Source of the DNA: Myxococcales bacterium
GTDB taxonomy: Bacteria; Myxococcota; Myxococcia; Myxococcales; JAJYLH01
NCBI GenBank assembly: GCA_021787845.1
Contig: JAJYLH010000060.1
Span: 1-32,234 of the forward strand
Length of the DNA stretch: 32,234 bases
Reading direction: 5' to 3'
A program made the position numbers and the translations under genes. The notes beneath the pieces were generated by a model. The model saw only the letters and a list, made by a program, of their open reading frames with translations, was not told where the DNA came from and ran no database searches. How positions within the stretch are numbered: position 1 is the stretch's first letter; each line of letters starts with the position of its first letter. Shown piece by piece: positions 23,999-32,234 of the stretch.

Positions 23999-26900
23999 CT
24001 ACGCAGCCGCCTCCTGCGCCACCGACCCCACCTCGTAGACGAGACCAAGCACCGGGAAATGGATGGCGGTCGCCAGGACCGGCCGACCGGTCGCGGTCCG
24101 AATCGCGTCTGCATAGGCCCGAAGCTGCCCCGCGTAACCCGCCGCGCGTTCCTCCGCCTTGGACTCGTCACCGGCGAAGGTCTTGTGGTCGATGACGACG
24201 AAGCCGTCCGCGGTTTCGAGAACGAGATCCGCCGTGCCGGCGATTAGCGTGCCGTCGGGACGGCGCACCGCGACCGGCCACTCGCGATGCCAAGTTGCGC
24301 CGGGCCAGGACCTTGCGACGAAGGCACGCAGATGGTCGGAGAATTCGAGCAAGTCCTTCGGGGACGGCGCACCAGTAACTTCGCCACCGCGTTGTGGCTC
24401 GCCGGAGAATTCGAGCGGGTCCTTCGGGGACGGCGCACCAGTAACGCCCTGAGCCTCGAGCTGGCGTTTCGCCAAGGCCAATCGCTCGGCATCGGTCAGC
24501 CCCGGGAGATCCGCCGCGAGGAAGTTGTGAACGGCGGTGCCAAACGCGTCCATTCTATCCAAGTCATAACGCAGTTTAGGACGCTGGTCGAACGAGTGGA
24601 GCTTCGTGGATTGTCCTTGCTCTTCAATCGCCGACGGCAAGACTTTCGCCGGAGGATGCTGCCGCTCGCCAACCGGATTGGTCCCCGTGCCGGCAACGGG
24701 ATCTTGCGGCGGGCCCTCAACGATTATCGTGTTCGAGTCGCGGAGATTCGCCTCGACCGGACGACCGGCCCAAGTCATGACCGGCGCCGGCGGCTCCAGT
24801 ACCGCAGTTCCATCGGCGCTGCGCAAGACGGAGAGGCTGCCTTCGAGAAATTTGTCGTTTGGGGCGGCGAGCACCAGCCGGTCGCGCGCGCGGGTCCACC
24901 CGACGTAGAGCAAGCGCAGGCGCTCGTAGGCTTGGCGCTTGAAGGCGTTCTGCACATCCGGCGCGTTCTTCGCTCTGTCATCGAGCGGCGCGTTAGCGTT
25001 CGATGCATACGGCCAAGGCCAGAAGCGAATCCAGCGCCCGGCAAGGGGCTTCGCCAGGTCGAACTCCGCAGCGCTTTCGATGCCGACGCCCCATGCCTGG
25101 TCGCCATGCGGCTCGCCACCGACGTAGAGCACGGTAATCGGCCATTCGAGTCCTTTGGCGGAATGCCAGGTCGAAACGGTCACGGCGTCGTCGACGTCCG
25201 CGCTCTGCGCATCGCCGGTCCCCGCGATGGCATCGAAATGGACGACCAGTCCCTCCACCGTTGCCGGTTGGCCCGCCTGTGCGCACGCGTCCACCCACGC
25301 GACCGTCAGCGCGCGCAGGGCGTCGAGGTTCGAAAGGCGCTGCCGGCCGCCCCAACCGAGGCAGAGCTCGCGAAGGTTCATCGACTCCAAGCAGTGCCCG
25401 ACCGCTTCCACCGCTCCCGCCGTCGGGTGCTGATGGCGTCGCTCGAGGAGATTCGTGATCAGCCTGTGGGCAAGACCGTCTGGCGCCTCCGGTGACGGGA
25501 CTTCCTTCGATTGTGAGCCATCCGGAGGAGGCACCGACGTACGCCTGATGAGATCGGCGAACCATCCGTCCTCGCCTTCCGCGCCATCGAGCATACGCGA
25601 CAGCTCGGCACGGGCGAGGCGGTCTCGCGACGAAATCCAGACGCGCAGAGCCGCGACCAGTATCCGCCCCTCGAGCGTTTCGAGCAGACCCGCGCGCGGA
25701 AGGACCGACCGAATGCCGCGTGCTTCCAGGGCGCCCGCGACGGCTGCACAGTAGTCGTTGGAGCGCAACAGCACGGCGATATCACCAGGCTCCACCGCGC
25801 GGGGTCGATTTGACGAGCGGTCTCGCACAAGCACCGTGTTGTCCTCGAGCAGGCGCTTTACGCAGGACGCGAGTGAGGCGAAGAACTCCTCGTTCTTCCT
25901 CTTGCCGTCCAGTTGCCATAGTTCGACGATGGAGCCGAGGCCAGGCGGCTCGTCAGGTTTGCCCGGCTCGATGCGGACCAGCGACTCTGGCAACGACGGC
26001 GCGAACGCCTTGACGAAGACATCAGACGTCAGTCGCACGAGCTCCGGCCGGCTGCGCCAAGACTTCGTGAGCGGTTCTGTGCCGGCGGCGGAGCTCGGAT
26101 TGGAGTCGTCAGCATGCGGTGATGCAATGGCATCGAGGGCTGCTCCCATGAGCGCCGGGTCGGTGCCGCGAAAAGCGAAGATCGCTTGCTTCTGATCGCC
26201 CACCCAGACCGTCCGCTTCGCGAGGCAAGCGAGCTTGAGGAAGATCGCAAGCTGCAACGGGCTCGTGTCTTGAAACTCGTCCACGAGAACGAGATCCAGC
26301 TCGTCTCTCAGTTGCTCTTGAACGGGCGGAAGCCCGAGGAGCTTCAGCGCGTACCGCTCCTGGTCGGTGAAGTCGATGACGCCAAGGGCTTTCTTTCGCT
26401 CCTCGTAGGAGCTCAGAGCACTCCGCGCAAGCCGGAACGCGAGGCGAATCCACTCTTCCAGGTCGTGACGAAACCGCGGGTGTTCGAGGTCTCGTCGAGC
26501 CGCCTCGACCACCGCGTTGGCGAGCTGTGCCGCCTCGGGATTCGTATTCGGGCTGCCGACCTTCAGCTTCTGAAGGTTCAGCCATTGCGACCACGACAGA
26601 CTCTTCTTGCCGCCCAGCGCGTTGAGAGCCGTCTGGACCTTTTCGTATGAACCTTGTCCTTCCTTCGTTGTCTTGGGCAACGTTGGAAAGACTCTTGCGA
26701 AATTCTCAAGGGCCTCGCGGAGCATGGCCTCGACGGCATCCTCGCTTCCAGCTTCCGGCAGAAGAGACATGAGGCTCGCAACGCTCCGCTCTTCGCTATG
26801 TTGGAGGGCCGCTGTATCGAGCCCGTTCGACTGAGCGAGCGTCACGATCTGCTGAACCGCCTCTTGCCACGGCTTTCCTCGGCCCGATTTCTTCGTCTCG

Positions 26901-27340
26901 CTGTCGTCGGCTACCTGTAGCGGTTCGAGCCGGCTCGCCAGATCCTGCAGGGTCCGTTCTTCAGGCCCCAGCCCTTCCGAAATCGCCTCGCGGAGCAGCC
27001 GCTCGGCAACGTTCTCATCGACGACCCGGAGGTCTGGCGACAGTCCCAGCTCGAGCGCGTAGTCCTGCACCAGCGCGCCGCAAACAGAGTTCACGGTGCC
27101 GATGCGCGCGCCGCCGAGTTGATGGGCGTCGTCTACGCGACCGCTTTCGATGAGTGCCGCGCGCGCCCGCTCTTGGAGCTCCGCCGCGGCCTTGCGCGTG
27201 AACGTCGTCGCCAGCACTGCCTCGGGTCGAGCCGAGCCGCTCACGAGAGCGTCACAGAGCTCGTTCGCGAGGCGCGTCGTCTTGCCAGCTCCCGCGGAGG
27301 CCGAGATGATCCTGATGCGACTCGTGTCGATGCCACTCAT
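23999..27340 (-). CDS. addA: AddA-like UvrD/Rep helicase with C-terminal RecB-type nuclease
   Basis: 1113 residues. It unwinds and degrades DNA from double-strand ends for recombination repair, with the AddB-like partner. Helicase motifs: Walker A SASAGAGKTT with K20, motif II V-D354-E-F-Q-D358, motif III WVGDQKQAIFAFRG, and the later TVSTWHSAKGLEWP. The C-terminus carries the PD-(D/E)xK nuclease: GTA-D1038, then VVI-D1051-H-K1053, and YAGQ1072LRAY, as in RecB/AddA. ATG 27340 has GGAGA upstream and overlaps the AddB-like stop by ATGA, so the two are coupled. A 22-residue duplication (VTGAPSPKD...) precedes the nuclease (24338-24445). Third-position G/C bias looks weaker than in the flanking metabolic genes, which could mean transfer. 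A phage-defence or accessory RecBCD-like role cannot be excluded. Confidence 0.88.
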   Translation of the reverse strand: MSGIDTSRIRIISASAGAGKTTRLANELCDALVSGSARPEAVLATTFTRKAAAELQERARAALIESGRVDDAHQLGGARIGTVNSVCGALVQDYALELGLSPDLRVVDENVAERLLREAISEGLGPEERTLQDLASRLEPLQVADDSETKKSGRGKPWQEAVQQIVTLAQSNGLDTAALQHSEERSVASLMSLLPEAGSEDAVEAMLREALENFARVFPTLPKTTKEGQGSYEKVQTALNALGGKKSLSWSQWLNLQKLKVGSPNTNPEAAQLANAVVEAARRDLEHPRFRHDLEEWIRLAFRLARSALSSYEERKKALGVIDFTDQERYALKLLGLPPVQEQLRDELDLVLVDEFQDTSPLQLAIFLKLACLAKRTVWVGDQKQAIFAFRGTDPALMGAALDAIASPHADDSNPSSAAGTEPLTKSWRSRPELVRLTSDVFVKAFAPSLPESLVRIEPGKPDEPPGLGSIVELWQLDGKRKNEEFFASLASCVKRLLEDNTVLVRDRSSNRPRAVEPGDIAVLLRSNDYCAAVAGALEARGIRSVLPRAGLLETLEGRILVAALRVWISSRDRLARAELSRMLDGAEGEDGWFADLIRRTSVPPPDGSQSKEVPSPEAPDGLAHRLITNLLERRHQHPTAGAVEAVGHCLESMNLRELCLGWGGRQRLSNLDALRALTVAWVDACAQAGQPATVEGLVVHFDAIAGTGDAQSADVDDAVTVSTWHSAKGLEWPITVLYVGGEPHGDQAWGVGIESAAEFDLAKPLAGRWIRFWPWPYASNANAPLDDRAKNAPDVQNAFKRQAYERLRLLYVGWTRARDRLVLAAPNDKFLEGSLSVLRSADGTAVLEPPAPVMTWAGRPVEANLRDSNTIIVEGPPQDPVAGTGTNPVGERQHPPAKVLPSAIEEQGQSTKLHSFDQRPKLRYDLDRMDAFGTAVHNFLAADLPGLTDAERLALAKRQLEAQGVTGAPSPKDPLEFSGEPQRGGEVTGAPSPKDLLEFSDHLRAFVARSWPGATWHREWPVAVRRPDGTLIAGTADLVLETADGFVVIDHKTFAGDESKAEERAAGYAGQLRAYADAIRTATGRPVLATAIHFPVLGLVYEVGSVAQEAAA
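24338..24445 (-). repeat. 66-bp in-frame duplication within addA
   Basis: Two 42-bp near-identical blocks (24338-24379 and 24404-24445, two mismatches) are spaced at a 66-bp period. They encode VTGAPSPKD(P/L)LEFS twice, in the linker before the nuclease domain. Confidence 0.8.
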
Positions 27341-30087
27341 TTCGACTCTCCGAAGGCGCGTCCACACAGCGCGTCGAACTGGCAGTACTGGCACGGAGCC
27401 TCGAGATGGATTTCGCCGTCGTCGAGCTTTGACCGCGACGTCTCGTAGCTTGCCGCCGGAGCATCGAGCGAGCCGCCACGAAGCTCCTTCCACCGCTGCT
27501 CGATTGCGGCTCGAAAGGCGTTCCAAGTGTTCTGGGGGCTCGCACCATCGACACGAAGAGCGCCTTTGCCCAGCCGATCCGCTTCCGTCGAGTACAGCGA
27601 CTGATCTTTGACGATGAAGTACGCCACCGGCGGCCAAGGCGGTGCGCCGTTTCCGAGAAGATAGGCATAGGTCGCAAGCTGGGTCGCGGTACCGTTCTCC
27701 AACGCCTTGCGCTTGCGGGTGCGACCGCCGAACTTGAGATCGATGACCGCCGGCGGGTCGAGTTGGACGTCCAGCCGTCCGCTGATGATCCACCCTCCGG
27801 CATCTCGCCCAAGCTTTTCCTCGACGCCTTTGACCGCATGTCCACTCTCCAGAACGAAGCGCGCTAGGCCCGCGGCCGCGGCGCAAATCACACGCTTGGC
27901 CTCGGTGCGTTGCAGGTCGTGCCCCGCCTGAAAGAGCTGCGCGACGAGCCGCGGTCCCATCTCGTCGAAGTAGGTAGCCGCCTTCTCACGGGCAGCCTCT
28001 AGAGTCGGAGGAAGATCTTTGAGCACGTGCTCGATCACGTCGTGCGCGAGGTTTCCGAGAACGCGCGCATCGATCTTGATGCCGCTCGTTGGGTGCTCGT
28101 AAAGCGCCGCCGCGTACTGCGCGGCCCACTTGAAGGAACAAGCGACGAGTGATTCGAGACTGGACGGACTTTCTCCCTTCTCAGCCTTGCGAGGTCCGAG
28201 GGCCTGACCGACGATCTCCCATTTCTTGTGCGGCTTGGGCGTCGCTCGAAGTGTGCGCTGCGTCCTTTGAACCGGCTCTGGCGCCTGGTTACAAACGAGC
28301 TTCGCGACGTGAGCTGAATGATCTGTCCTGCTGATCGACGCTTCGATTTCATCCCATAGCGCGTGAACCGCCTGACTCTCACCGACCTCGTCGTGCCGAG
28401 GACAACAGAGAATGAGCCGCTTCGCCGCGGACACGAGCGGTCGATGCCAGGCGTTCGCGGCTTCGATGGCGCGTTCGCCGGCCGACGGCAGCTCGACGCC
28501 AACCTTCTCTAGTGCTTCGCGCTCGGCTTTCGTCAGGGTGAGCACGCGCACTGGCGGCGAATGGTCGCGGTCGAAGTTCCACCAGACGACGGTGTCCGCG
28601 GGCCCGGCGATGGCACCCGGCGCACTGACGACGTCGATTCCTGCCTGCGCCGGTCGGCGTCCGGGCACCGCGAGGCCGTCGGTCGCGAGCTCGAGGAGCT
28701 TGCGCAATCGCACGCGGTCGATGGGCCGGTCCCCATGGACCTTAAGAAGCGAGCGCATCCGCTCGATCTGCGTCAGCGCGACGCTCCAGTCCGTACCTGG
28801 TTCGAAGGGTTCTTCTTTCGAGACCGCATGCTCTTCCGAAGAACCGCTCATCCCCTGCGACGCTCTTTCACTCGTCCCGAGCGATTCGCCTCCGCTCATC
28901 CCGAGCGCAGTCGAGGGACGAGCGTCTCTTGGCGCCTCGAACGACATGCCGTCTTTCGCGACGTTCAACAGCCCTCGCACCCAGCGGCCGAGCGCGTCGA
29001 GGTGCTCAAGCACCTTCGCAATCGGTACCTTGTCTTGACCCTTTTCGGCGGCGGCAGGAGTGAGAAGTAGTGAAGCGCGTTCGATCCCCCGTTCGCGCCG
29101 CTTTTCGTCTTTCTCCAGCTTTGGCAGGTCGTCAAGCCACTCACCATACGTCTTGTCCCACTCCAAGCTACCGACCGCGGGCCAGCGTTCGAGAGCACCC
29201 TGGAGTCGCCCGCGCAAGGAAGAAGGAATCGGCGAGAGCGGCAGGCTGAGAAGTTGATGGACGGCCGCCGGATCGGGTGGGTTCCACAGCAGCTCGAGCA
29301 CGAGCGGCAGGAGGTGCAATGCGGTCGAGTCGAGAGGCCGCTCCGGCGCGCCGGTCGTGGGTAGCCCATGCCGGGCCAGTGCTCCGTCGAGAACCGTGTC
29401 GGGCGTGATGACCACCGTCGTGCCACGGTCGAGGGACGCGAGATACGCCGCGACTTCGTCCGCGGTTTCGAGCGGCCCCGTGCCGCGCAAGAGCAGAAGC
29501 GAGCCGTCTCCCTCGGGACTGAAATCCCTCTTGCCCGCGTGGAGCAGATCTCCTGATGGCGCCGCTTTCTTTGGCTCCTCGTAGTGCACTTGCGTTCCCC
29601 GAGCGCGCAGCGCCTCGAAGAGCCGTCGCCACAAGAGAGGCCACGCGCTCTCGGGCTCGACGAGCGCAACACTCTCGATGTCGGCCCGCCGTCGCGCGAG
29701 GGCTTCGATGGCGTTGTGCAAGCGGTCGGGAAGACCAGGCTTCATCTGTCTCGACAGCGATGCCAACTCGGCGAGCCGCGGCGAAATCGGCTGCAGAGCC
29801 CACCCGGAAAACAGAAGCTCGTCTCGGTCCGACAGCAGGCGCCGGGCAGTGGCGAACGCATCGACCTTCGCCGACGCCGAGTAGTAGCAGCTCGTCATCG
29901 TTTCGATGATCGGCACCAGCGCGGCGAGCCGGTCCAGTTGCGACAGCTCGGGCTCAGAAAGTCCGAGCGCCGTCTCGACGCGACGAAGCAACCCGTTCGG
30001 CCCCTCCACCGCCTCGCCCGCCGCGGCCTCGCCCGCGAGCGGCGGCCATGCGCCACCGTCGAAATCGAGTCCGATCGTCAGTCGCAT
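27337..30087 (-). CDS. addB: AddB-like subunit with PD-(D/E)xK nuclease and 4Fe-4S cysteines
   Basis: 916 residues from ATG 30087, preceded by AAGGAAGGAA. The N-terminal two-thirds is a degenerate helicase-like body, with no usable Walker A site (start LTIGLDFDGGAWPP). The C-terminus has the nuclease motif D773...D783-L-K785, followed by QLATYAY. Cysteines C650 (VACSFKW) and C899-xx-C902-x5-C908 (CQYCQFDALCG) match the split four-cysteine iron-sulphur staple of AddB. With the AddA-like protein it would form a dual-nuclease helicase for end resection. Lack of Walker A means it may act as the recognition subunit, as AddB does when reading Chi. An unusual low-complexity insert, PSTALGMSGGESLGTS and following, lies near residues 390-415 and is encoded by 24-bp repeats. 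It is coupled to addA by a 4-bp overlap. Confidence 0.82.
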   Translation of the reverse strand: MRLTIGLDFDGGAWPPLAGEAAAGEAVEGPNGLLRRVETALGLSEPELSQLDRLAALVPIIETMTSCYYSASAKVDAFATARRLLSDRDELLFSGWALQPISPRLAELASLSRQMKPGLPDRLHNAIEALARRRADIESVALVEPESAWPLLWRRLFEALRARGTQVHYEEPKKAAPSGDLLHAGKRDFSPEGDGSLLLLRGTGPLETADEVAAYLASLDRGTTVVITPDTVLDGALARHGLPTTGAPERPLDSTALHLLPLVLELLWNPPDPAAVHQLLSLPLSPIPSSLRGRLQGALERWPAVGSLEWDKTYGEWLDDLPKLEKDEKRRERGIERASLLLTPAAAEKGQDKVPIAKVLEHLDALGRWVRGLLNVAKDGMSFEAPRDARPSTALGMSGGESLGTSERASQGMSGSSEEHAVSKEEPFEPGTDWSVALTQIERMRSLLKVHGDRPIDRVRLRKLLELATDGLAVPGRRPAQAGIDVVSAPGAIAGPADTVVWWNFDRDHSPPVRVLTLTKAEREALEKVGVELPSAGERAIEAANAWHRPLVSAAKRLILCCPRHDEVGESQAVHALWDEIEASISRTDHSAHVAKLVCNQAPEPVQRTQRTLRATPKPHKKWEIVGQALGPRKAEKGESPSSLESLVACSFKWAAQYAAALYEHPTSGIKIDARVLGNLAHDVIEHVLKDLPPTLEAAREKAATYFDEMGPRLVAQLFQAGHDLQRTEAKRVICAAAAGLARFVLESGHAVKGVEEKLGRDAGGWIISGRLDVQLDPPAVIDLKFGGRTRKRKALENGTATQLATYAYLLGNGAPPWPPVAYFIVKDQSLYSTEADRLGKGALRVDGASPQNTWNAFRAAIEQRWKELRGGSLDAPAASYETSRSKLDDGEIHLEAPCQYCQFDALCGRAFGESK
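28847..28918 (-). repeat. three 24-bp imperfect repeats inside addB
   Basis: Units 28847-28870, 28871-28894 and 28895-28918 each begin CTC(A/G)TCCC. On the coding strand they encode PSTALGMS, GGESLGTS and ERASQGMS. The CTCATCCCGAGCGCAGTCGA type of sequence recalls dispersed repeats of many high-GC genomes (from memory). Here it is in frame and tolerated within the protein. Confidence 0.75.
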
Positions 30088-30159
30088 CTGGCGTTCCTTC
30101 CTTTCGACGAGCCAGCGCGGACCACCATCGTCGAGCCGCGCCGCGGACGAGCGCGCATC

Positions 30160-30816
30160 CTACACCTCGCGCTCGATGCCGGCATCGCCGGTCAGGAGCG
30201 CCCACGCGCGCATCGAGAGCCGCGCGTCGAGGCCGAGGAGCGTGTCGGGCCCGGCGTCGCCGCTCGGCTCGGCGAGCACGATGAGCCCGTCCCGCCGCAG
30301 CGGCGCGTCCTTGCGAAAGAGGCGCCGCACCGTGAGCCAGTCGCCGACGTTCTGAGGCTCGAGCAACGCGCAGAGGTCCGCGATCGAGAGCGCGCCGTAG
30401 AAGGTGACGTCGGCGAAGACCTGCTCCGCGACGCGCTGGCTGACGCCGGGGACCGACGCGGCGATGAGCACCAGCCGCTCTTCCTTGGACAGGCGAGCCT
30501 CTTCGCAAATCCGATCGAGGCCGAGCTTCGGCCGCATGGCGTCCGCGCGATGCACCATCAGCCGCGCGTCGAGCTGCGCGCGCAACCGCTCCTCCTGCCG
30601 TTCCAGGTCGACGGCCCGCAGATGCGCCTCGCGGCTGGACGCCCGCACTTCCCGCCGGGCGTGGGCATCGCTCGTGTCTTCCGCGGTCCGGTTCAGGACC
30701 TCCTCGTGCGTCGCCGCCAGACGATGCGACCGCGCCCGCAGCACGGCGAACTCGGCATCGAGATACTCCGCGTCCGACGCGAAGGGAAGGGTGTTTTCGG
30801 GCAACGCCGCCAGCAT
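30160..30816 (-). CDS. winged-helix-like protein resembling the N-terminal part of AAA+ proteins
   Basis: 218 residues from ATG 30816 with GAGGAG upstream. Residues 15-90 are helical and charged. Residues 98-210 follow a pattern I associate with the winged-helix domain that precedes an AAA+ ATPase in many bacterial proteins: LDRICEEARLSKEERLVLIA, then a second helical block, LRRDGLIVL and LDARLSMRAWALLTGD. In those proteins an ATPase of some 350 residues follows; here the chain stops, so the ATPase part is missing. Either it is a stand-alone regulator or adaptor, or a truncated remnant. It lies 72 bp upstream of the AddB-like gene on the same strand, suggesting cotranscription with the repair genes. 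No Walker motif is present. Family assignment is from pattern memory and moderate. Confidence 0.65.
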   Translation of the reverse strand: MLAALPENTLPFASDAEYLDAEFAVLRARSHRLAATHEEVLNRTAEDTSDAHARREVRASSREAHLRAVDLERQEERLRAQLDARLMVHRADAMRPKLGLDRICEEARLSKEERLVLIAASVPGVSQRVAEQVFADVTFYGALSIADLCALLEPQNVGDWLTVRRLFRKDAPLRRDGLIVLAEPSGDAGPDTLLGLDARLSMRAWALLTGDAGIEREV

Positions 30817-30890
30817 CGGTCATCTCCTCGTCAGCGGGGGATTCCGCTACCCCTATCTACTCTTCAGACGCAGAAGATGATCGTGGGCCG

Positions 30891-31121
30891 TCAGCTTTCG
30901 TCGGTGAGCATGGTCACCCGAAGGGCGTGGCCGTTCAGGTCGCGCTCACCGTCCCGGAGCAACTGGGTCATGACGTCGCTTTCCTTAAGCGCCCCAACCG
31001 AGATACGACCACGCAAGAACTCCGCAACAAGTCGGCGAAACGAGTTGTCGCTGGTAAGCAGGTGACGCACGTCCTCGTTTAGTGTGTCGCTCTTCTTAAG
31101 GTTGACTGGGTATCCAACCAT
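30891..31121 (-). CDS. small orphan protein abutting an insertion sequence
   Basis: 76 residues from ATG 31121, opening MVGYPVNLKKSDTLNEDVRH and ending TMLTDES. Base composition is less GC-rich than the surroundings. The start codon lies immediately outside the insertion-sequence terminal repeat, and the frame continues back into the element to 31196. This may therefore be the 3' remnant of a longer gene cut by the insertion. Predicted helical and charged, no signal peptide or known motif. Function unknown; a small antitoxin-like or plasmid-type protein is conceivable but not supported. Confidence 0.5.
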   Translation of the reverse strand: MVGYPVNLKKSDTLNEDVRHLLTSDNSFRRLVAEFLRGRISVGALKESDVMTQLLRDGERDLNGHALRVTMLTDES

Positions 31122-32111
31122 CTCAGGTGGCCCCCACCTGTAGGGGCTGCCGCCCGACGAGCTCGGCGTAGGTGGGTGGCCGGGAGCAGATGGCATCGAA
31201 CACCCGGTCGAACAGGTGGTAACGGTTGCGCGAAGTCCTGCGGTTGAAGCGGAAGACGAACTCGTCGAGGTAGCGCTTGAGGTGCGTGACGTCGCAAGCG
31301 CCTTGGTAGGTGCCGAGCAGGAGCCGGTGCAGGAGCGAGATGACGAGATGGACGTGCCGCAACAGCTTGGACGCGTTCTTCTTCGACTTGCCGATGACGC
31401 GGCGATCGTGCTTGAAGCCGCCCTTTTTCGCGATCGTCTGGTACGGCTGGAGCCCGTCGGTCACCAGGGTGGACCCCTTCTCGACGTTGCGCTCGACGAC
31501 CGGCTCAAGCTCGGCGACGCCGGTGCCGCCCGTGAACTCGATGCGGGCGCGACCGCAGCGGGCCCCTTTCGTCTCCACCGCGACGACCACGGGCGTCTTC
31601 TTCCCTGTCACGCACCGCCCCTTGTGCGCGGCGTCGTCCTCGCCACCTTCGAACGTCTCGTCCACCTCGACGCGGCCGGACAACTTCGGCGCGCCGACGC
31701 GGTCCATCGTGCTGCGCACCTTGTGCAGCCAGGTCCACGAGGTCTGGTACGAAAGGCCGTGCTGCCGATGGATGTCCATCGCCGAGCACCCGCTCTTGGC
31801 CAGCACGAACTGGGCGATCACCCGGAACCACACCACCAGCGGCTTCTGCGTGTTCTCGAAGATCGTCCCGGCCGTCAGCGACACTTGATGATGGCAGCTC
31901 GCGCACTCATCCAGCGCCCGCGCCTTGAGCTTCCACGACCGCCTGCCGCCGCAGCGTGGGCAGACAAAGCCTTCCGGCCAGCGCTTGCGCCGCAGGTACT
32001 CCTCGCACTGCACCTCGGTCCCGAACTTCGCCTCGAACTCGCTCACCGTCTTCGGCAGATCCTCCAGCATCCCGGCCTCCGCGCGGCGTCATGCCGCTGG
32101 AGCCACCTTAG
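31122..32111. mobile_element. IS1595-family insertion sequence, apparently complete
   Basis: A 990-bp element with 13-bp imperfect terminal inverted repeats: CTCAGGTGGCCCC at 31122-31134, and GGAGCCACCTTAG at 32099-32111 (11 of 13 matching). It contains one transposase gene. No 8-bp target duplication is visible at these edges (CCAACCAT versus GCGGCGTA), so an end may be misplaced or the flanks have rearranged. It lies directly beside the remnant of a second element. Confidence 0.75.
31123..32070 (-). CDS. IS1595-family transposase
   Basis: 315 residues, full length for the family. An N-terminal zinc ribbon (C37-PR-C40 ... C56-AS-C59) binds DNA. It is followed by TAGTIFENTQKPL, characteristic of IS1595 transposases. 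The DDE catalytic core is D137 (VEVDETFEGG), D205 (VTDGLQPYQ) and E270 (YLDEFVFRFNRR), all intact, so the enzyme may be active. The RFNRR ending of the core matches the ISSod11-like branch. The stop codon overlaps the terminal repeat at 31122-31134. No frameshift is seen. Confidence 0.92.
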   Translation of the reverse strand: MLEDLPKTVSEFEAKFGTEVQCEEYLRRKRWPEGFVCPRCGGRRSWKLKARALDECASCHHQVSLTAGTIFENTQKPLVVWFRVIAQFVLAKSGCSAMDIHRQHGLSYQTSWTWLHKVRSTMDRVGAPKLSGRVEVDETFEGGEDDAAHKGRCVTGKKTPVVVAVETKGARCGRARIEFTGGTGVAELEPVVERNVEKGSTLVTDGLQPYQTIAKKGGFKHDRRVIGKSKKNASKLLRHVHLVISLLHRLLLGTYQGACDVTHLKRYLDEFVFRFNRRTSRNRYHLFDRVFDAICSRPPTYAELVGRQPLQVGAT

Positions 32112-32133
32112 GCGGCGTAAATAAATAAAGGTA

Positions 32134-32234
32134 TCATTTGGGTGTGGCTGGTCTTGGGCGGATCGTGTAGTTCCATTCTCCGTGGAACTTGTCTCGTTCA
32201 AGGTTGATGCTCTGCATCTCGGCGTCTGTCACCT
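32134..32234 (-). CDS. ISAzo13-type transposase, C-terminal fragment (5' part outside window)
   Basis: The last 32 codons before a TGA read VTDAEMQSINLERDKFHGEW and then NYTIRPRPATPK. The pattern V-(T/S)-D-x-E-M-x-x-(I/L)-N-L...F-H-G-x-W-N-Y-T-I-x-P-R is the characteristic end of ISAzo13-family transposases as I know them. The gene continues past the window edge, so whether it is intact cannot be told. The IS1595 element ends 22 bp downstream of its stop. Confidence 0.75.
   Translation of the reverse strand, partial: VTDAEMQSINLERDKFHGEWNYTIRPRPATPK

Noticed and set aside
1-32234. tRNA or rRNA genes
   Set aside because: No cloverleaf with conserved TTCRANY-type arm or rRNA-like stretch was noticed by eye; a covariance search was not possible.

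Overview
The window is GC-rich DNA with strong G/C preference at third codon positions, Sec-type signal peptides, and genes for MMPL lipid export and class II fumarase. This points to a Gram-negative-type, high-GC bacterium. The actinobacterial-like phosphofructokinase motifs, tail-fibre-like surface protein and winged-helix fragment would suit Myxococcota or a neighbouring deltaproteobacterial or soil lineage. That placement is inference; no rRNA or other firm marker is present.

Layout. 1-586: 3' end of a secreted PKD/Ig-like repeat protein. 587-4402: a poorly resolved reverse-strand hypothetical, then a single-chain restriction-modification enzyme (nuclease plus N6-adenine methylase). 4403-5527: a reverse-strand hypothetical with a Pro/Lys-rich tail. 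A 52-bp stretch of that tail is repeated exactly on the far side of the restriction gene. 5528-9834: a Met/Gly-rich secreted protein, a 196-bp nested inverted-repeat element, and a large exported tail-fibre-like protein with 52-residue repeats. 9872-11380: a metallophosphoesterase interrupted by two membrane helices.

11446-14679: an HExxH metallopeptidase and a protein with a GYPxCC motif lie on the reverse strand, divergent from a radical SAM enzyme with a second cysteine cluster. This is the best candidate for an undescribed modification system. 14819-15163: a small exported beta-barrel-like protein. 15290-18723: a translationally coupled MMPL transporter and lipid-type glycosyltransferase. 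19051-21301: a two-helix membrane coiled-coil protein and a hypothetical. 21379-23968: divergent phosphofructokinase and fumarase, ordinary central metabolism.

23999-30816: a reverse-strand operon of a winged-helix-like protein, an AddB-like nuclease and an AddA-like helicase-nuclease. It would form a double-strand-break repair machine, and both large subunits carry short in-frame repeat expansions. 30891-32234: a small orphan reading frame abutting a complete IS1595-family element, then the C-terminal tail of an ISAzo13-type transposase running off the window.

Convergent gene ends are repeatedly separated by hairpins. Two of these belong to a GATCGG-rich palindrome family that also occurs at a third, non-convergent place. 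Gene functions are from motif reading only; no searches were run.
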